This document shows, piece after piece, positions 19,043 through 30,914 of a DNA stretch of 64,000 bases. Numbering within the stretch: position 1 is the first letter of the stretch; each line of letters opens with the position of its first letter. The stretch spans positions 1-64,000 of the forward strand of contig JANYBP010000011.1 in assembly GCA_025360745.1 (NCBI GenBank), read 5' to 3'. The DNA is from a bacterium. GTDB lineage: Bacteria > Verrucomicrobiota > Kiritimatiellia > CAIKKV01 > CAIYGI01. Under the pieces are notes generated by a model. That model was not told the origin of the DNA, did not search any database, and saw only the letters and a program-made list of their open reading frames with translations. The translations under genes and the position numbers were made by a program.

Positions 19043-19159
19043 ACGAAACACGCGAAATACACGAAAGTGGAACTGTTTGGGCGGGCGGCGGGTGGACCAA
19101 TTGAGGCAAGCATGAGTAAGGCGCAAACTGAATTACGATGTATACTATCGGGTACCGCC
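19043..19159. repeat. ~118-bp direct repeat, right copy flanking the PIN module
   Basis: See 18162-18281. Confidence 0.88.
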
Positions 19160-19385
19160 TGTCTGCGTGCGTACCCGCACAGGCAGGGGAATCAGTATCC
19201 GTCGGAGCCACAAATCGAGACCATGTCTGATGCATATCACGCCTCCACTCAAGGGTTAATATGCATCAACTTATTTTCATAACCACATGCAGATCAATAC
19301 CGACTTTGATGCATATCATCCCGCTACCGGGTTTCGTGGGACGACATGTTTGATGGCGAATACCTGTTAACCCTCTGAGTCATTT

Positions 19386-20150
19386 ATGACACAACGCCAC
19401 AAAACCTATTTCGGCATCGGCGGCATCTTCGTTATTTCCGGTGCGATATTCGCTGTTGCTCGTCCAGAAGGCCTCCTTCAGTTGCTTGCGGGGCTCCCCT
19501 TGGTGGGATCGCTGTTCGGTCTACTCGTGCAGATACTGCGAGATCAGGCGGCCCACGAGCGCGCCATGCTAATACAGGACGCCCAGAACCAGTTTGTTCT
19601 CGGCGCGAGCTCGCACATGGCGAATATCGCCTTTGATAAACATGTCGCGTTCAGCGAGGCATATGTCGAAGAGGCCCAAAAGTCACTCTGCACGCTGCTG
19701 CGTCTAGGGCCCACTGACGAGGAGGTCCTGAAGCATACGCGCAACCTTTGCAACATCAGGAATCAATTCATCGTCTGGCTAACTGACGACGTCGAGGCGG
19801 GGATAGAGCCTTTCGAGACTGCCCTGAGATCAATTGGTGCAAATGCGGGCTATGTAAAGGCAATCGATGGAGAGACAAAGGAAGGCGAAGAGCGTCAAAA
19901 GGCTCTAACGTCTATGTACAACACTTTCGCGAAAATCATGGCTTTCCCAGAGTGGCAAGGGGAAAAGCTGACTGATGAACTGGCGATCAAGACGTTGGTG
20001 AAAAAGCTTCGGCGTGTGCTTGGAACAGAAGAGTTGACCAAGATGCGTGGCGCTCTGGTTGCAAAGGCTGTAGGTGGATTACAGCCACAGGCCCAACAAC
20101 AAGCGGTTCCACACGACGGTCCGCGCGCTGCGCACTCAGCCCGCGCGTGA
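19386..20150 (+). CDS. Hypothetical protein with N-terminal transmembrane hairpin
   Basis: 254-aa ORF; hydrophobic 'GIGGIFVISGAIFAVARPEGLLQLLAGLPLVGSLFGLLVQIL', then a helical soluble domain. No family recognised. Confidence 0.6.
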   Translation: MTQRHKTYFGIGGIFVISGAIFAVARPEGLLQLLAGLPLVGSLFGLLVQILRDQAAHERAMLIQDAQNQFVLGASSHMANIAFDKHVAFSEAYVEEAQKSLCTLLRLGPTDEEVLKHTRNLCNIRNQFIVWLTDDVEAGIEPFETALRSIGANAGYVKAIDGETKEGEERQKALTSMYNTFAKIMAFPEWQGEKLTDELAIKTLVKKLRRVLGTEELTKMRGALVAKAVGGLQPQAQQQAVPHDGPRAAHSARA

Positions 20151-20180
20151 ACCGCGGCGTTCGCATGAGAGGAGAAAGAT

Positions 20181-20366
20181 ATGTGGGTTTTCTTGTTGCT
20201 GTACCTTGTCATTGGCGTGGTGATGGTGCTCCGAGACCTTTCCCAACCCATAATCAACAGACCGCTCTACCTTGGGCGACCGGAAACGCGCCTCACAGGC
20301 ATGATTTCTAAGGTTCTGTTGTGGCCAGTCTTACTGAGCATCTGGCGTTATCTCTTCAGGAAGTAG
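20181..20366 (+). CDS. Small hypothetical membrane protein
   Basis: 61 aa; hydrophobic N-terminus 'MWVFLLLYLVIGVVMVL'; GAGAGGAGA upstream. Confidence 0.5.
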   Translation: MWVFLLLYLVIGVVMVLRDLSQPIINRPLYLGRPETRLTGMISKVLLWPVLLSIWRYLFRK

Positions 20367-20379
20367 AAAGAGGTGTAGC

Positions 20380-20784
20380 ATGTTCGGCTTTTTCAAGTAC
20401 AAGAAGCAGGAGGCACAGATCAAGCGTGCTATTCAGGAATTCATGCAGAGCGGCATGAGTCTGCACGACGCCATCACGAGGCACCTTGTGGAACTCAACG
20501 ACAGTTTGGGCCTCGGACTATCGGAACCGGTCATCCGTCTTACCGCCAACACCGTCAGTTCGTTATCCAGCCGGATGGATGCAGACAACGTCGTCGAAAT
20601 CTACGCAACCGTCCTCTACCGGTACGTGTTCCGAAACGGAACGGTAGCGACTCCTGAAAGACTGGATGAGGCGCGCTTCAGTTATGCGATTGAGCATCTG
20701 AACTTGGCCGAGCGTGGCGGCTACTATGTTGTCAAACCTGACTTCGGGAAGGACATCGACTTGAAGTACCCGCCGAAGAGATAG
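20380..20784 (+). CDS. Hypothetical protein
   Basis: 134 aa, tightly spaced after the previous ORF, non-repetitive composition. Confidence 0.55.
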   Translation: MFGFFKYKKQEAQIKRAIQEFMQSGMSLHDAITRHLVELNDSLGLGLSEPVIRLTANTVSSLSSRMDADNVVEIYATVLYRYVFRNGTVATPERLDEARFSYAIEHLNLAERGGYYVVKPDFGKDIDLKYPPKR

Positions 20785-20815
20785 GCGGAGGCAGTCTGTA
20801 AATCAGGAGGGACCT

Positions 20816-21226
20816 ATGGGCATAGTCAACTGGTTAATGCATCGGAACATGAAGAACGCCGCCGATGCCTTGGTGACATGGGCAACGGACGCCTATCGGT
20901 CAGTGCGCACGGCACAACCGCACTTACCCGAAAGAGAAGTGTTCGGGCATATGCTGGATCAGAACGGCAGGTTCCCTGACGGCGACAAGGCACGCGATAC
21001 CGTTCTTGATCGGTACGGATCGTCAATTCACGGGCTATGTTACTTCCTGGGTCTCAACACCCAACCCATGAAGGGCATGATGGTCTCTCGATGCGTTCAG
21101 TTCACCGAGTACGTGGATCTCGAACTCCAGAAACGAGGCTTCGGCATGCCTGCCGATGATGTGAAGAGGCGGTATTTCAAGACGCTCGGGCTGCCGGAGA
21201 ATGCCGTGGCGGAAAGACACCTGTGA
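20816..21226 (+). CDS. Hypothetical protein
   Basis: 136 aa, AGGAGGG upstream of ATG, co-directional. Confidence 0.55.
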   Translation: MGIVNWLMHRNMKNAADALVTWATDAYRSVRTAQPHLPEREVFGHMLDQNGRFPDGDKARDTVLDRYGSSIHGLCYFLGLNTQPMKGMMVSRCVQFTEYVDLELQKRGFGMPADDVKRRYFKTLGLPENAVAERHL

Positions 21227-21241
21227 ACTGACAATGACCGG

Positions 21242-21487
21242 TTGAAGAAGCCCGATGCGAACCAGCAAATGCTCGGTACGGCTCGATGGTTGGCCGATCT
21301 GATGGCGCTACAGGTCGGGCTACCTGCTCCGCATTACGATTTCGAGGGCCGGGGAAAGGTTTCAAGACGCGAGCGGTACCTGGCGGCGGTGACACGCGGG
21401 TATGGGCAGAATTACGAGCCGCTGGCAGTCTTTTTTGCCGAGGCGATTGCGAGGCGGATGGAGGGGCGGATGATGCGCGAGGCGTGA
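21242..21487 (+). pseudogene. Probable C-terminal fragment of a Fic-family protein
   Basis: 'LADLMALQVGLPAPHYDFEGRGKVSRRERYLAAVTRGYGQNYEPLAVFFAEAI' resembles the C-terminus of Fic/DOC proteins; no Fic motif upstream; no ATG start. Confidence 0.5.
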
Positions 21488-21682
21488 GACCGGAAGCCAG
21501 GCACCATCGAAGAGGGATGACTGGCGGGCGTTGGCCTCCAACATTGCGCGACGTTGCGCCGGATCGCGCAGGTACGGATTGGTTTGAGTCAACGTGATCA
21601 TGGCGGCTAATAATGTGCGATATTCGAGGCAGAAATGCAAACAAGGGATGATTGAGTGAATGAACGCTAAAATGAATTCAGC

Positions 21683-22453
21683 ATGAAAAATCTTCTATTC
21701 CAGATTGCCGAAGAACGGCGCCTGGCGGTGGCGGCGGCGCGGGTGGCGCTGCCGGAGGCGGAGTTGCGCTGGATTGCGGCGCGCCGCAAACCGCGCTCGC
21801 TGCGCGCGGCCCTGATGCGGCCCGGACGCCGGGTCATCGCGGAGATCAAGCGGCGCAGTCCCTCGGCCGGGGTTTTGCGCGAGCCCTATTTTCCGGCCGC
21901 GATCGCGCAGTCTTATGCGGCGGCGGGCGCGGCGGCGCTTTCGGTGCTGACGGAACCGCTGCATTTCGACGGGACGCGGGAGGATTTGCTGGCCGTGCGC
22001 GCGGCGGTGGAGTTGCCGATTCTGCGCAAGGATTTTATCGTGGACGCCTACCAGATCTTGGAGGCCGCGGCCTGGGGCGCCGATGCGGTGCTGCTGATTG
22101 CGGCGTTGCTGGACCCCGAGACCTGCGGCCGCCTGGCTGCCGAGGCCACGGCGCTCGGATTGGAAGCGCTCGTGGAAATTCATGGCGAGCCGGAACTGGC
22201 GCACATCGAGCGTTGCCCGGACGCGCTGGTGGGCGTCAACAATCGCGACCTGACAACGCTGAAGACCGATCTGGCTATCGCGCGAAACCTGGCCGTGAAG
22301 CTGCCTGAAGAGCGGATCTGGATCGCGGAGAGCGGTCTACGAAATGCGGACGATCTCGGCGCCCTGGAAACGCTGGGTTATCGCGGTTTTCTGGTCGGTG
22401 AAGCGCTCTTGCGTCAGGCCGATCCCGGCGCCGCGCTGAAGGTGTGGTTGTAG
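21683..22453 (+). CDS. trpC: Indole-3-glycerol phosphate synthase
   Basis: 'IAEIKRRSPSAGVLRE', 'ALSVLTEPLHFDGTREDL', 'ILRKDFIVDAYQILEAAAWGADAVLLIAALL', 'LVGVNNRDLTTLKTD', 'AESGLRNADDL'. Confidence 0.96.
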   Translation: MKNLLFQIAEERRLAVAAARVALPEAELRWIAARRKPRSLRAALMRPGRRVIAEIKRRSPSAGVLREPYFPAAIAQSYAAAGAAALSVLTEPLHFDGTREDLLAVRAAVELPILRKDFIVDAYQILEAAAWGADAVLLIAALLDPETCGRLAAEATALGLEALVEIHGEPELAHIERCPDALVGVNNRDLTTLKTDLAIARNLAVKLPEERIWIAESGLRNADDLGALETLGYRGFLVGEALLRQADPGAALKVWL

Positions 22454-22475
22454 GGTGGAAAGTGCGGGCAGTTAT

Positions 22476-23108
22476 ATGTTTTCAGTCAAAATATGCGGCC
22501 TGGCCAATTATGACGATGCGCTGGCGGCGCTGGAGGCGGGGGCGGATTATCTTGGGTTCGTGACCTACGCGAAGTCGCCGCGCGGCATTGACGCCAAGGC
22601 CTTGCGCGCGATTTGCGAAAAACTCCCGTCGGGCGCCCGCAAGGTGGGCGTATTCGTCAACGCCTCACGGGCGACGGTTGAAACGGTGGCCTGCGATTGC
22701 GGGCTGACGGCGATACAACTGCATGGTGACGAGGCGAGCGGGGAATTCCAAGCAATGCCCTTGCCGCTGTGGCGAGCCGTTCGATTGTCTGACAGGCTAT
22801 GCCGGCCGCCGGCCGACCAATGGCCCGCCGAATATTATGTGGTGGATGCTGCGCCGGCCGGCGTTTACGGCGGCGCCGGGCGGACGGCGGATTGGAGCGC
22901 GGCGGCGGAATTTGCGCGCCGTCATGCGACGCTTTTGGCGGGCGGACTGACGCCGGAAAACGTGATTGAGGCGGTCAGCGCCGTGCGTCCGGCGGGCGTG
23001 GATGTGGCCAGCGGGGTGGAGGCGGCGCCCGGCCACAAGGACCGGGCGCGAGTGCGGGCGTTTATCGCCCGCGCCCGCGCCGCGGCGCGGAAAGCGGGGC
23101 TGGAATAA
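22476..23108 (+). CDS. trpF: Phosphoribosylanthranilate isomerase
   Basis: 'VKICGLANYDDALAALEAGADYLGFVTYAKSPRGI', 'GVFVNAS', 'IQLHGDE', 'LAGGLTPENVIEAV', 'GVDVASGVE'. Confidence 0.95.
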   Translation: MFSVKICGLANYDDALAALEAGADYLGFVTYAKSPRGIDAKALRAICEKLPSGARKVGVFVNASRATVETVACDCGLTAIQLHGDEASGEFQAMPLPLWRAVRLSDRLCRPPADQWPAEYYVVDAAPAGVYGGAGRTADWSAAAEFARRHATLLAGGLTPENVIEAVSAVRPAGVDVASGVEAAPGHKDRARVRAFIARARAAARKAGLE

Positions 23109-23215
23109 GAGGAAAAGGGTCGGGAAGCAGGTGTTAGTCGGTAGGTGTTAGGGAAGAATGTGCTACCACCTACCACCTTACACCTACCACCTGTGTCAGT
23201 TAGGAGTGAACGAAT

Positions 23216-24412
23216 ATGGGTACGGAAATAGTTAAAGTTCCCGATGCCGCCGGCCATTTCGGGGCCTATGGCGGGCGCTATGTGGCGGAGACGTTGATGC
23301 CGGCGCTGCTGGCGGTGGAGGCGGCGTATCGGGAGGCGCAGAGCGACCCCGCTTTCCGGCGGGAGTTCGAAGAGCTGCTGAAGCATTATGTCGGACGGCC
23401 GTCGCCGCTTTACTTTGCGCCGCGCCTGAGTTCCGTTTATGGAACGCGGATCTATCTCAAGCGCGAGGATCTCAACCACACCGGCGCGCACAAGATCAAC
23501 AACACCGTCGGGCAGGCGCTGCTGGCGGTGCGCATGGGCAAGAAGAAACTGATGGCCGAGACGGGCGCCGGACAGCACGGCGTCGCGACGGCGACCGTGG
23601 CGGCGCGTTTCGGCATGCGTTGCGATGTGTATATGGGCGTCGAGGACATCCGGCGTCAGGCGCCGAACGTTCAGCGCATGCGTCTGCTGGGCGCGCGGGT
23701 GATTCCCGTCACCAGCGGCACGCAGACGCTCAAGGATGCGATGAGCGAGGCCTTGCGCTCGTGGGTGGCGGAGGTGGACGATACTTTTTACGTCATCGGC
23801 ACTGTGGCCGGCCCGCATCCGTATCCGGAGATGGTGCGCGATTTTCAGAGCGTGATCGGCGTCGAGACGCGGGCGCAGATACTGGCCCAGGCCGGGCGGC
23901 TGCCCGAGATGATCCTGGCCTGTGTGGGCGGCGGCAGCAATGCCGCGGGGATCTTCCGTCCCTTTCTCGATGACGCGGCGGTGCGACTTGTGGGGGTTGA
24001 GGCGGGCGGAGAGGGCCTGGATACGGAACGGCATGCGGCGAGCATCGAGGCCGGCAAGGTGGGGATTCTGCATGGCTCGAAGTCCTATGTCCTGCAGGAC
24101 CCGCACGGCCAGATTCTCAACGCCTACTCGATCAGCGCCGGCCTGGACTATCCCGGCGTCGGGCCCGAACACGCCCTGTGGGCCGATGCGCGGCGGGTGG
24201 AATACAGCGCGGTGACCGATCGCGAGGCGCTGGCGGCGTTTCACGAACTGGCGCATCTTGAAGGCATTCTACCGGCGCTGGAATCGAGCCACGCCCTGGC
24301 GGAGGCGAAAAAGCGCGCGCCGAAACTTGGCCCTGGCGGAACGCTGGTGGTCTGTTTGTCCGGCCGCGGCGACAAGGATCTTTCAAGCGTGGAGGAGGCG
24401 GAAGGCTTATGA
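23216..24412 (+). CDS. trpB: Tryptophan synthase beta chain
   Basis: '[17 protein letters not shown]', '[13 protein letters not shown]', '[24 protein letters not shown]', '[20 protein letters not shown]', '[12 protein letters not shown]'. Confidence 0.98.
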   Translation: MGTEIVKVPDAAGHFGAYGGRYVAETLMPALLAVEAAYREAQSDPAFRREFEELLKHYVGRPSPLYFAPRLSSVYGTRIYLKREDLNHTGAHKINNTVGQALLAVRMGKKKLMAETGAGQHGVATATVAARFGMRCDVYMGVEDIRRQAPNVQRMRLLGARVIPVTSGTQTLKDAMSEALRSWVAEVDDTFYVIGTVAGPHPYPEMVRDFQSVIGVETRAQILAQAGRLPEMILACVGGGSNAAGIFRPFLDDAAVRLVGVEAGGEGLDTERHAASIEAGKVGILHGSKSYVLQDPHGQILNAYSISAGLDYPGVGPEHALWADARRVEYSAVTDREALAAFHELAHLEGILPALESSHALAEAKKRAPKLGPGGTLVVCLSGRGDKDLSSVEEAEGL

Positions 24413-25176
24413 ACCGGATAGATGCATGTTTTCAGGCGGGGCGCGCGCGGGGCCGCAAGACGCTGGTCGGTTACCTGACGGCCGGCGATCCCAATATGAC
24501 CGTCTCCGAAGCGGATATACGGGCGGCGGTGGCCGGGGGCGTCGATATTCTGGAGCTGGGTGTGCCGTTCAGCGATCCGACGGCGGACGGGCCGGTGATC
24601 CAGGCCGCGGCCTTTCGCTCGCTCCAGGCGGGGACAACCACGAGCACGGTACTGGAACTGGTGCGGCGGCTGCGGCGCGATCTCGCGACCCCGATCGTGC
24701 TGTTTGGATACGCCAACCCCGTCTTCGCCTATGGTTACGAACGTTTTTGCCGCGACGCGGCGGCGGCCGGAGCGGACGGCCTGCTGATCGTCGATCTGCC
24801 CTACGAGGAAGCGGGCGAACTGCGGGCGGCGGCGGCGCGGCACGGATTGGCGTTGATTCCGCTGATTGCGCCGACGACACCGAAGGAACGCGCGTCGATG
24901 ATCCTGGCGCAGGCGACCGGGTTCGTCTATTACATCCTCTTCCGCGGCGTGACGGGCGCGCGCCACGATGTGGCGGACGATGCGGCGGCGCAGATTCAAA
25001 CGCTGCGCGAAGTTACGGCGCTGCCGATCGCGGCGGGTTTCGGCGTGAGCGACGGGCCGCAGGCCCGCGCGGTGGCCGGCCTGGCCGACGGCGTGGTGGT
25101 GGGCAGCGCCCTCGTGAAAGCCGCCCGCGAAGGCCGTCTCCCGCAACTGGTCCACGAACTGCGCGCCGCGCTCTGA
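24409..25176 (+). CDS. trpA: Tryptophan synthase alpha chain
   Basis: '[46 protein letters not shown]', '[16 protein letters not shown]', '[12 protein letters not shown]', '[12 protein letters not shown]'; ATGA overlap with trpB. Confidence 0.97.
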   Translation: MNRIDACFQAGRARGRKTLVGYLTAGDPNMTVSEADIRAAVAGGVDILELGVPFSDPTADGPVIQAAAFRSLQAGTTTSTVLELVRRLRRDLATPIVLFGYANPVFAYGYERFCRDAAAAGADGLLIVDLPYEEAGELRAAAARHGLALIPLIAPTTPKERASMILAQATGFVYYILFRGVTGARHDVADDAAAQIQTLREVTALPIAAGFGVSDGPQARAVAGLADGVVVGSALVKAAREGRLPQLVHELRAAL

Positions 25177-25234
25177 CGGCGCATCGGCGGCTTTTAAGTT
25201 TTGCGCCAGTTAGGTTTCAAGTATTATTCCCGGC

Positions 25235-27067
25235 ATGAATTCTCTCGTACTGCTTGCGGTCGCGCTGTGCGTCTTCGTGCTGGCCTACCGCTACTATGCC
25301 GCCTTTATCGCGGCCCGCGTGCTGATGATGGACGAGGCGCGGGCGACGCCGGCGCACCGGCTGCGGAATGGCCACGATTACATGCCCACCAACCGCTGGG
25401 TGGTCTTCGGCCATCACTTCGCCGCCATCGCCGGGGCCGGCCCGCTGATCGGCCCAACGCTCGCCGCGCAGTACGGCTGGGGTCCGGGCTTTCTCTGGAT
25501 TCTGTTCGGTTCCGTTTTCGCGGGCGCCGTGCATGACATGGTCATTCTTTTCGCCTCGGTCCGCCATGACGGACATTCCATCGCCGTCATCGCCCGGCGC
25601 GATGTGGGCCCCGTCACCGGCTTTCTGACGGCGCTGGCGATCCTGTTCGTCATCATCGTGTCGCTGGCCGGACTGGCGGTCGCCGTGGTCAACGCGCTCT
25701 ATCTCAATCCCTGGGGGGTCTTTTCGATCGCCGCGACAATCCCGATCGCCATCGGCGTCGGACTCTACATGTTCCGTCTCCGGCCGGGCGCCATCGCGTC
25801 CGGCTCGGTGATCGGCGTCCTGCTGGTCATCGCCGCTGTGGCCGCCGGTCCCTGGGTCGCGCAGACGGCGCTGGGCCACTGGTTTACGCTCGACCGCAAG
25901 GCCTTGTCGCTGGCCCTGCCGATTTACGGCTTTTGCGCGGCGGTGCTGCCGGTCTGGTTGCTGCTCGCGCCGCGCGACTACCTGAGCACCTACATGAAGA
26001 TCGGCGTGGTGGGCGCGCTGGCCGTCGGCTTGATCATCGTGCATCCGGCGCTGCGCATGCCTTTCGCGACCTCGTTCTGCCGGGGCGGCGGGCCGATCGT
26101 CTCGGGACCGTGGTGGCCCTACGTGTTTATCACGATCGCCTGCGGCGCGATTTCCGGTTTCCACGCGTTGATTGGCTCGGGTACGACGCCGAAGCTGATC
26201 GACAACGAGCGGCGTATACCGATGGTCGGCTATGGAGCGATGCTGACCGAGGCCTTTGTGTCGCTGATGGCCCTGATCGCCGCCTGCACGCTGAATCCGT
26301 CCGACTATTTTGTGATCAACTCCCGGCCCGAAGTCTTCGCCAAACTCGGCATGGTTCCGGTCGAACTGGCGCAGTTGAGCCAATGGGTGGGGATCGACGT
26401 GACCAACCGTCCCGGCGGCGCGGTTTCGCTGGCCGTCGGCATGGCGCACATTTTCAGCAAGCTTGGCGAAGGCATGCAGCATGCGATGCCTTACCTCTAC
26501 CAATTCCTGATCCTGTTCGAGGCGCTGTTCATCCTGACGACGATCGACGCCGGCACGCGCGTCGCCCGCTACATTCTGCAGGACGTGCTCGGCTATGCCC
26601 ATCCGCGGTTCCGTGAAGTCGGCTGGCCGCCGGGCATGCTGCTGACGAGCGCGGCGGTCTCGATCGCCTGGGGCTATATGCTTTACACGGGCGACATTTC
26701 CAGCATCTGGCCGATGTTCGGCGCGGCCAACCAGACCCTGGCCGCGCTGGCGCTGGCGGTCGGCACAACGGTCATCCTGCGCATCGCGCGCAAGCGCTGG
26801 TATGCGCTGGTGACCGCGCTGCCCTGCCTGTTTCTGGTGGTCACAACCTTTACGGCCGACATCCTCAACATCCGCGCCTATCACGCGCAGGGCAACCGCC
26901 TGAATCTGTGGCTGAGCGCGGCGATCCTCGGCATCGTGGCCGTGGCGGTGAGCGACAATCTGCGCGTGTGGCACAAACTCTGGCGTAAGCCCGGGCCGGT
27001 GGGCATGAACACGACGCCCGACCGCGAACGGCTGCCGGAAAACCTTGAGCATGCCGATTTGCTTTAG
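25235..27067 (+). CDS. cstA: Carbon starvation protein A family transporter
   Basis: 'TNRWVVFGHHFAAIAGAGPLIGPTLAAQYGWGPGFLWILFGSVFAGAVHDMVILFASVRHDG', 'GSGTTPKLIDNE', 'WPMFGAANQTLAALAL'. Confidence 0.95.
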   Translation: MNSLVLLAVALCVFVLAYRYYAAFIAARVLMMDEARATPAHRLRNGHDYMPTNRWVVFGHHFAAIAGAGPLIGPTLAAQYGWGPGFLWILFGSVFAGAVHDMVILFASVRHDGHSIAVIARRDVGPVTGFLTALAILFVIIVSLAGLAVAVVNALYLNPWGVFSIAATIPIAIGVGLYMFRLRPGAIASGSVIGVLLVIAAVAAGPWVAQTALGHWFTLDRKALSLALPIYGFCAAVLPVWLLLAPRDYLSTYMKIGVVGALAVGLIIVHPALRMPFATSFCRGGGPIVSGPWWPYVFITIACGAISGFHALIGSGTTPKLIDNERRIPMVGYGAMLTEAFVSLMALIAACTLNPSDYFVINSRPEVFAKLGMVPVELAQLSQWVGIDVTNRPGGAVSLAVGMAHIFSKLGEGMQHAMPYLYQFLILFEALFILTTIDAGTRVARYILQDVLGYAHPRFREVGWPPGMLLTSAAVSIAWGYMLYTGDISSIWPMFGAANQTLAALALAVGTTVILRIARKRWYALVTALPCLFLVVTTFTADILNIRAYHAQGNRLNLWLSAAILGIVAVAVSDNLRVWHKLWRKPGPVGMNTTPDRERLPENLEHADLL

Positions 27068-27104
27068 ACACTGGCGTTCAACGATGACCGGATCATTCTT
27101 CTGG

Positions 27105-27192
27105 AGGGCGGCAGGCCCCTGCCGCCGCGTGGGCGTATGTCGAGATGCCCGTGAATGAAACGTCGGAACGACGCTAGGCGAGGTTTTTGGAT
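27105..27192. repeat. ~88-nt dispersed intergenic repeat, copy 1
   Basis: Aligns without major gaps to 53486-53573 (AGGGCGGCAGGC…GCCGCCGCGTGGGCG…GGAACGACGYTAGGCGAGG…GGAT). Confidence 0.85.
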
Positions 27193-27288
27193 GGGCGGGC
27201 GGATTGACCGCGCGGTATATGCTGCGGTAAGTTGATCCCACGGCGCGGACGTCGGGCTTCGCGCGCATTATTATTAAGGAGACAATCC

Positions 27289-27462
27289 ATGGCGACGAAA
27301 AAATGCGAGTGCGACGATCACAAGGGCCATTTGTGCGTGCTGGCGAGCGAGGGGCGGTTCGAGGAGATCAAGAAGCTGGTCAAAACCCCGAATTTTGTCT
27401 GCTTTAATTGCGGACGCGTGGCGGATTCCAACAAGAACCTCTGCAATCCGATGCCGCTCTGA
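27289..27462 (+). CDS. Small Cys-rich (putative zinc-binding) protein
   Basis: 57 aa 'MATKKCECDDHKGHLCVLASEGRFEEIKKLVKTPNFVCFNCGRVADSNKNLCNPMPL'; AAGGAG upstream of ATG 27289. Confidence 0.8.
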   Translation: MATKKCECDDHKGHLCVLASEGRFEEIKKLVKTPNFVCFNCGRVADSNKNLCNPMPL

Positions 27463-27472
27463 GGCTGGATAG

Positions 27473-29494
<2,022 letters not shown>

Positions 29495-29508
29495 GCCGGC
29501 CGCCGGTG

Positions 29509-30621
29509 TTATCTGATCGCGACCTCTTTGCCCGCGGCCGCGGAACGGTAGATGCCATCGAGCATCTTCTGTACAGCCAGGCCCGCCTCGCCGGGGGCTT
29601 CCAGCGGCGTGTTTTTGGTGCAGCCGTCGACCCAGTTTCGCTGCTTGCTGGCAAACATGGCTTCAAACGAGGTCTGGGTGCCCACGAAAGCCGGGCTGCA
29701 GTTGATCATCGTGTTGCTGCGATCGGTGAAGATCATGGGCGGATCCCATTGTCCGCCGCCTTTGGCGCCCATGAAGCTGAAGTTCCACACGTCCTTTTCG
29801 ATGTGCGCCACGAAGCTCGCTTCGATTTGCAGGATGGCGCCGTTTTCGAAACGGATCTGGCCGATGGCCAGGTCTTCGACGGTATAAGTCTTGTAATCCC
29901 AATTCGCCCAGGCGCTGACCACCTTGGAGGGCTTGTTCCCCAGATAGGTCCAGGTGTTGCCTGATGCGGCCACGGGTCTGGGCGACCCCATGAAATAGTG
30001 GGCCATCTCGATGACATGCACGCCGATGTCGATCATCGGCCCGCCGCCCTGTAGTTTCTTCTGGCCGAAAACGCCCCAGTTGGGAATGCCGCGCCGCCGC
30101 AGCGCCAGGCACTTCATGAACATGATTTCGCCAAACTGTCCGTCATCCCGTGCGCGCGCGAGAAACTGCGTGTTCGGGTGGTAGCGGTATTGGAAACCGA
30201 TGGCGAGTTTCTTCCCGGCCTTTTTGGCGGCGGCGATCATCTTTTCACACTCGCCGGGATTCATCGCCATGGGCTTTTCGCAGATCACATGAGCGCCCGC
30301 CTTCAGGGCGTCGATGACCGGCGCGGCGTGCACACCGTTGGGCGTACAGACGGTCACCCCGTCCGGCTTCACTTCCTTCAGCATCTTTTTCCAGTCTTTG
30401 TACAGCCTGGTCACGCCCCATTTCTCGCTGAACGCTTTCAGCCGCGCCGGAACGATATCCACGCCCGCGACCACTTCAACGTCGGGCATCTTTTTAAATA
30501 CAGTCATCTGCATGTTGCTGATGCCGCCGCATCCGATGCAAGCGACCCGGAATTTACGGCCCGTGTATTTCTTTTCAACCTCAGTCGCCAGGGAATCCGT
30601 GCTTACAGCTTTTGCCGCCAT
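29509..30621 (-). CDS. Gfo/Idh/MocA-family oxidoreductase
   Basis: 'FRVACIGCGGISNMQM', 'VCTPNGVHAAPVIDALKAGAHVICEKPMAMNPGECEKMIAAAKKAGKKLAIGFQYRY'. Confidence 0.92.
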   Translation of the reverse strand: MAAKAVSTDSLATEVEKKYTGRKFRVACIGCGGISNMQMTVFKKMPDVEVVAGVDIVPARLKAFSEKWGVTRLYKDWKKMLKEVKPDGVTVCTPNGVHAAPVIDALKAGAHVICEKPMAMNPGECEKMIAAAKKAGKKLAIGFQYRYHPNTQFLARARDDGQFGEIMFMKCLALRRRGIPNWGVFGQKKLQGGGPMIDIGVHVIEMAHYFMGSPRPVAASGNTWTYLGNKPSKVVSAWANWDYKTYTVEDLAIGQIRFENGAILQIEASFVAHIEKDVWNFSFMGAKGGGQWDPPMIFTDRSNTMINCSPAFVGTQTSFEAMFASKQRNWVDGCTKNTPLEAPGEAGLAVQKMLDGIYRSAAAGKEVAIR

Positions 30622-30914
30622 ACTCTCCGTCCTTTCCTGCGCGGAAATTTCGCTAAAGACTTGCGCCCGCGAATTGCGGTTCAAGTTCAAACGAGCGGGA
30701 TGATGTCGGTTAAAGGCCGGGAATGCAAGCCCGCATCGATCGACAGCCTGCATCGATCCAGGCCGGATCCATGTCTCGGTTCGTTCCGTACCTATGCTAT
30801 AGTCAAACGATTCTTGCGTAATCGCATACCGATCGCCCGCCGCCGCGTGGGGGCGACGTTCGTTTTTGTGGAACAGCCGGCGGCGACGGGCAATATTTTT
30901 CAGGAGACACGAGC

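Noticed and set aside
25217-27268. 683-aa minus-strand ORF opposite cstA
   Set aside because: Shadow of a clear CstA gene; composition dominated by Arg/Gln/His/Asp.
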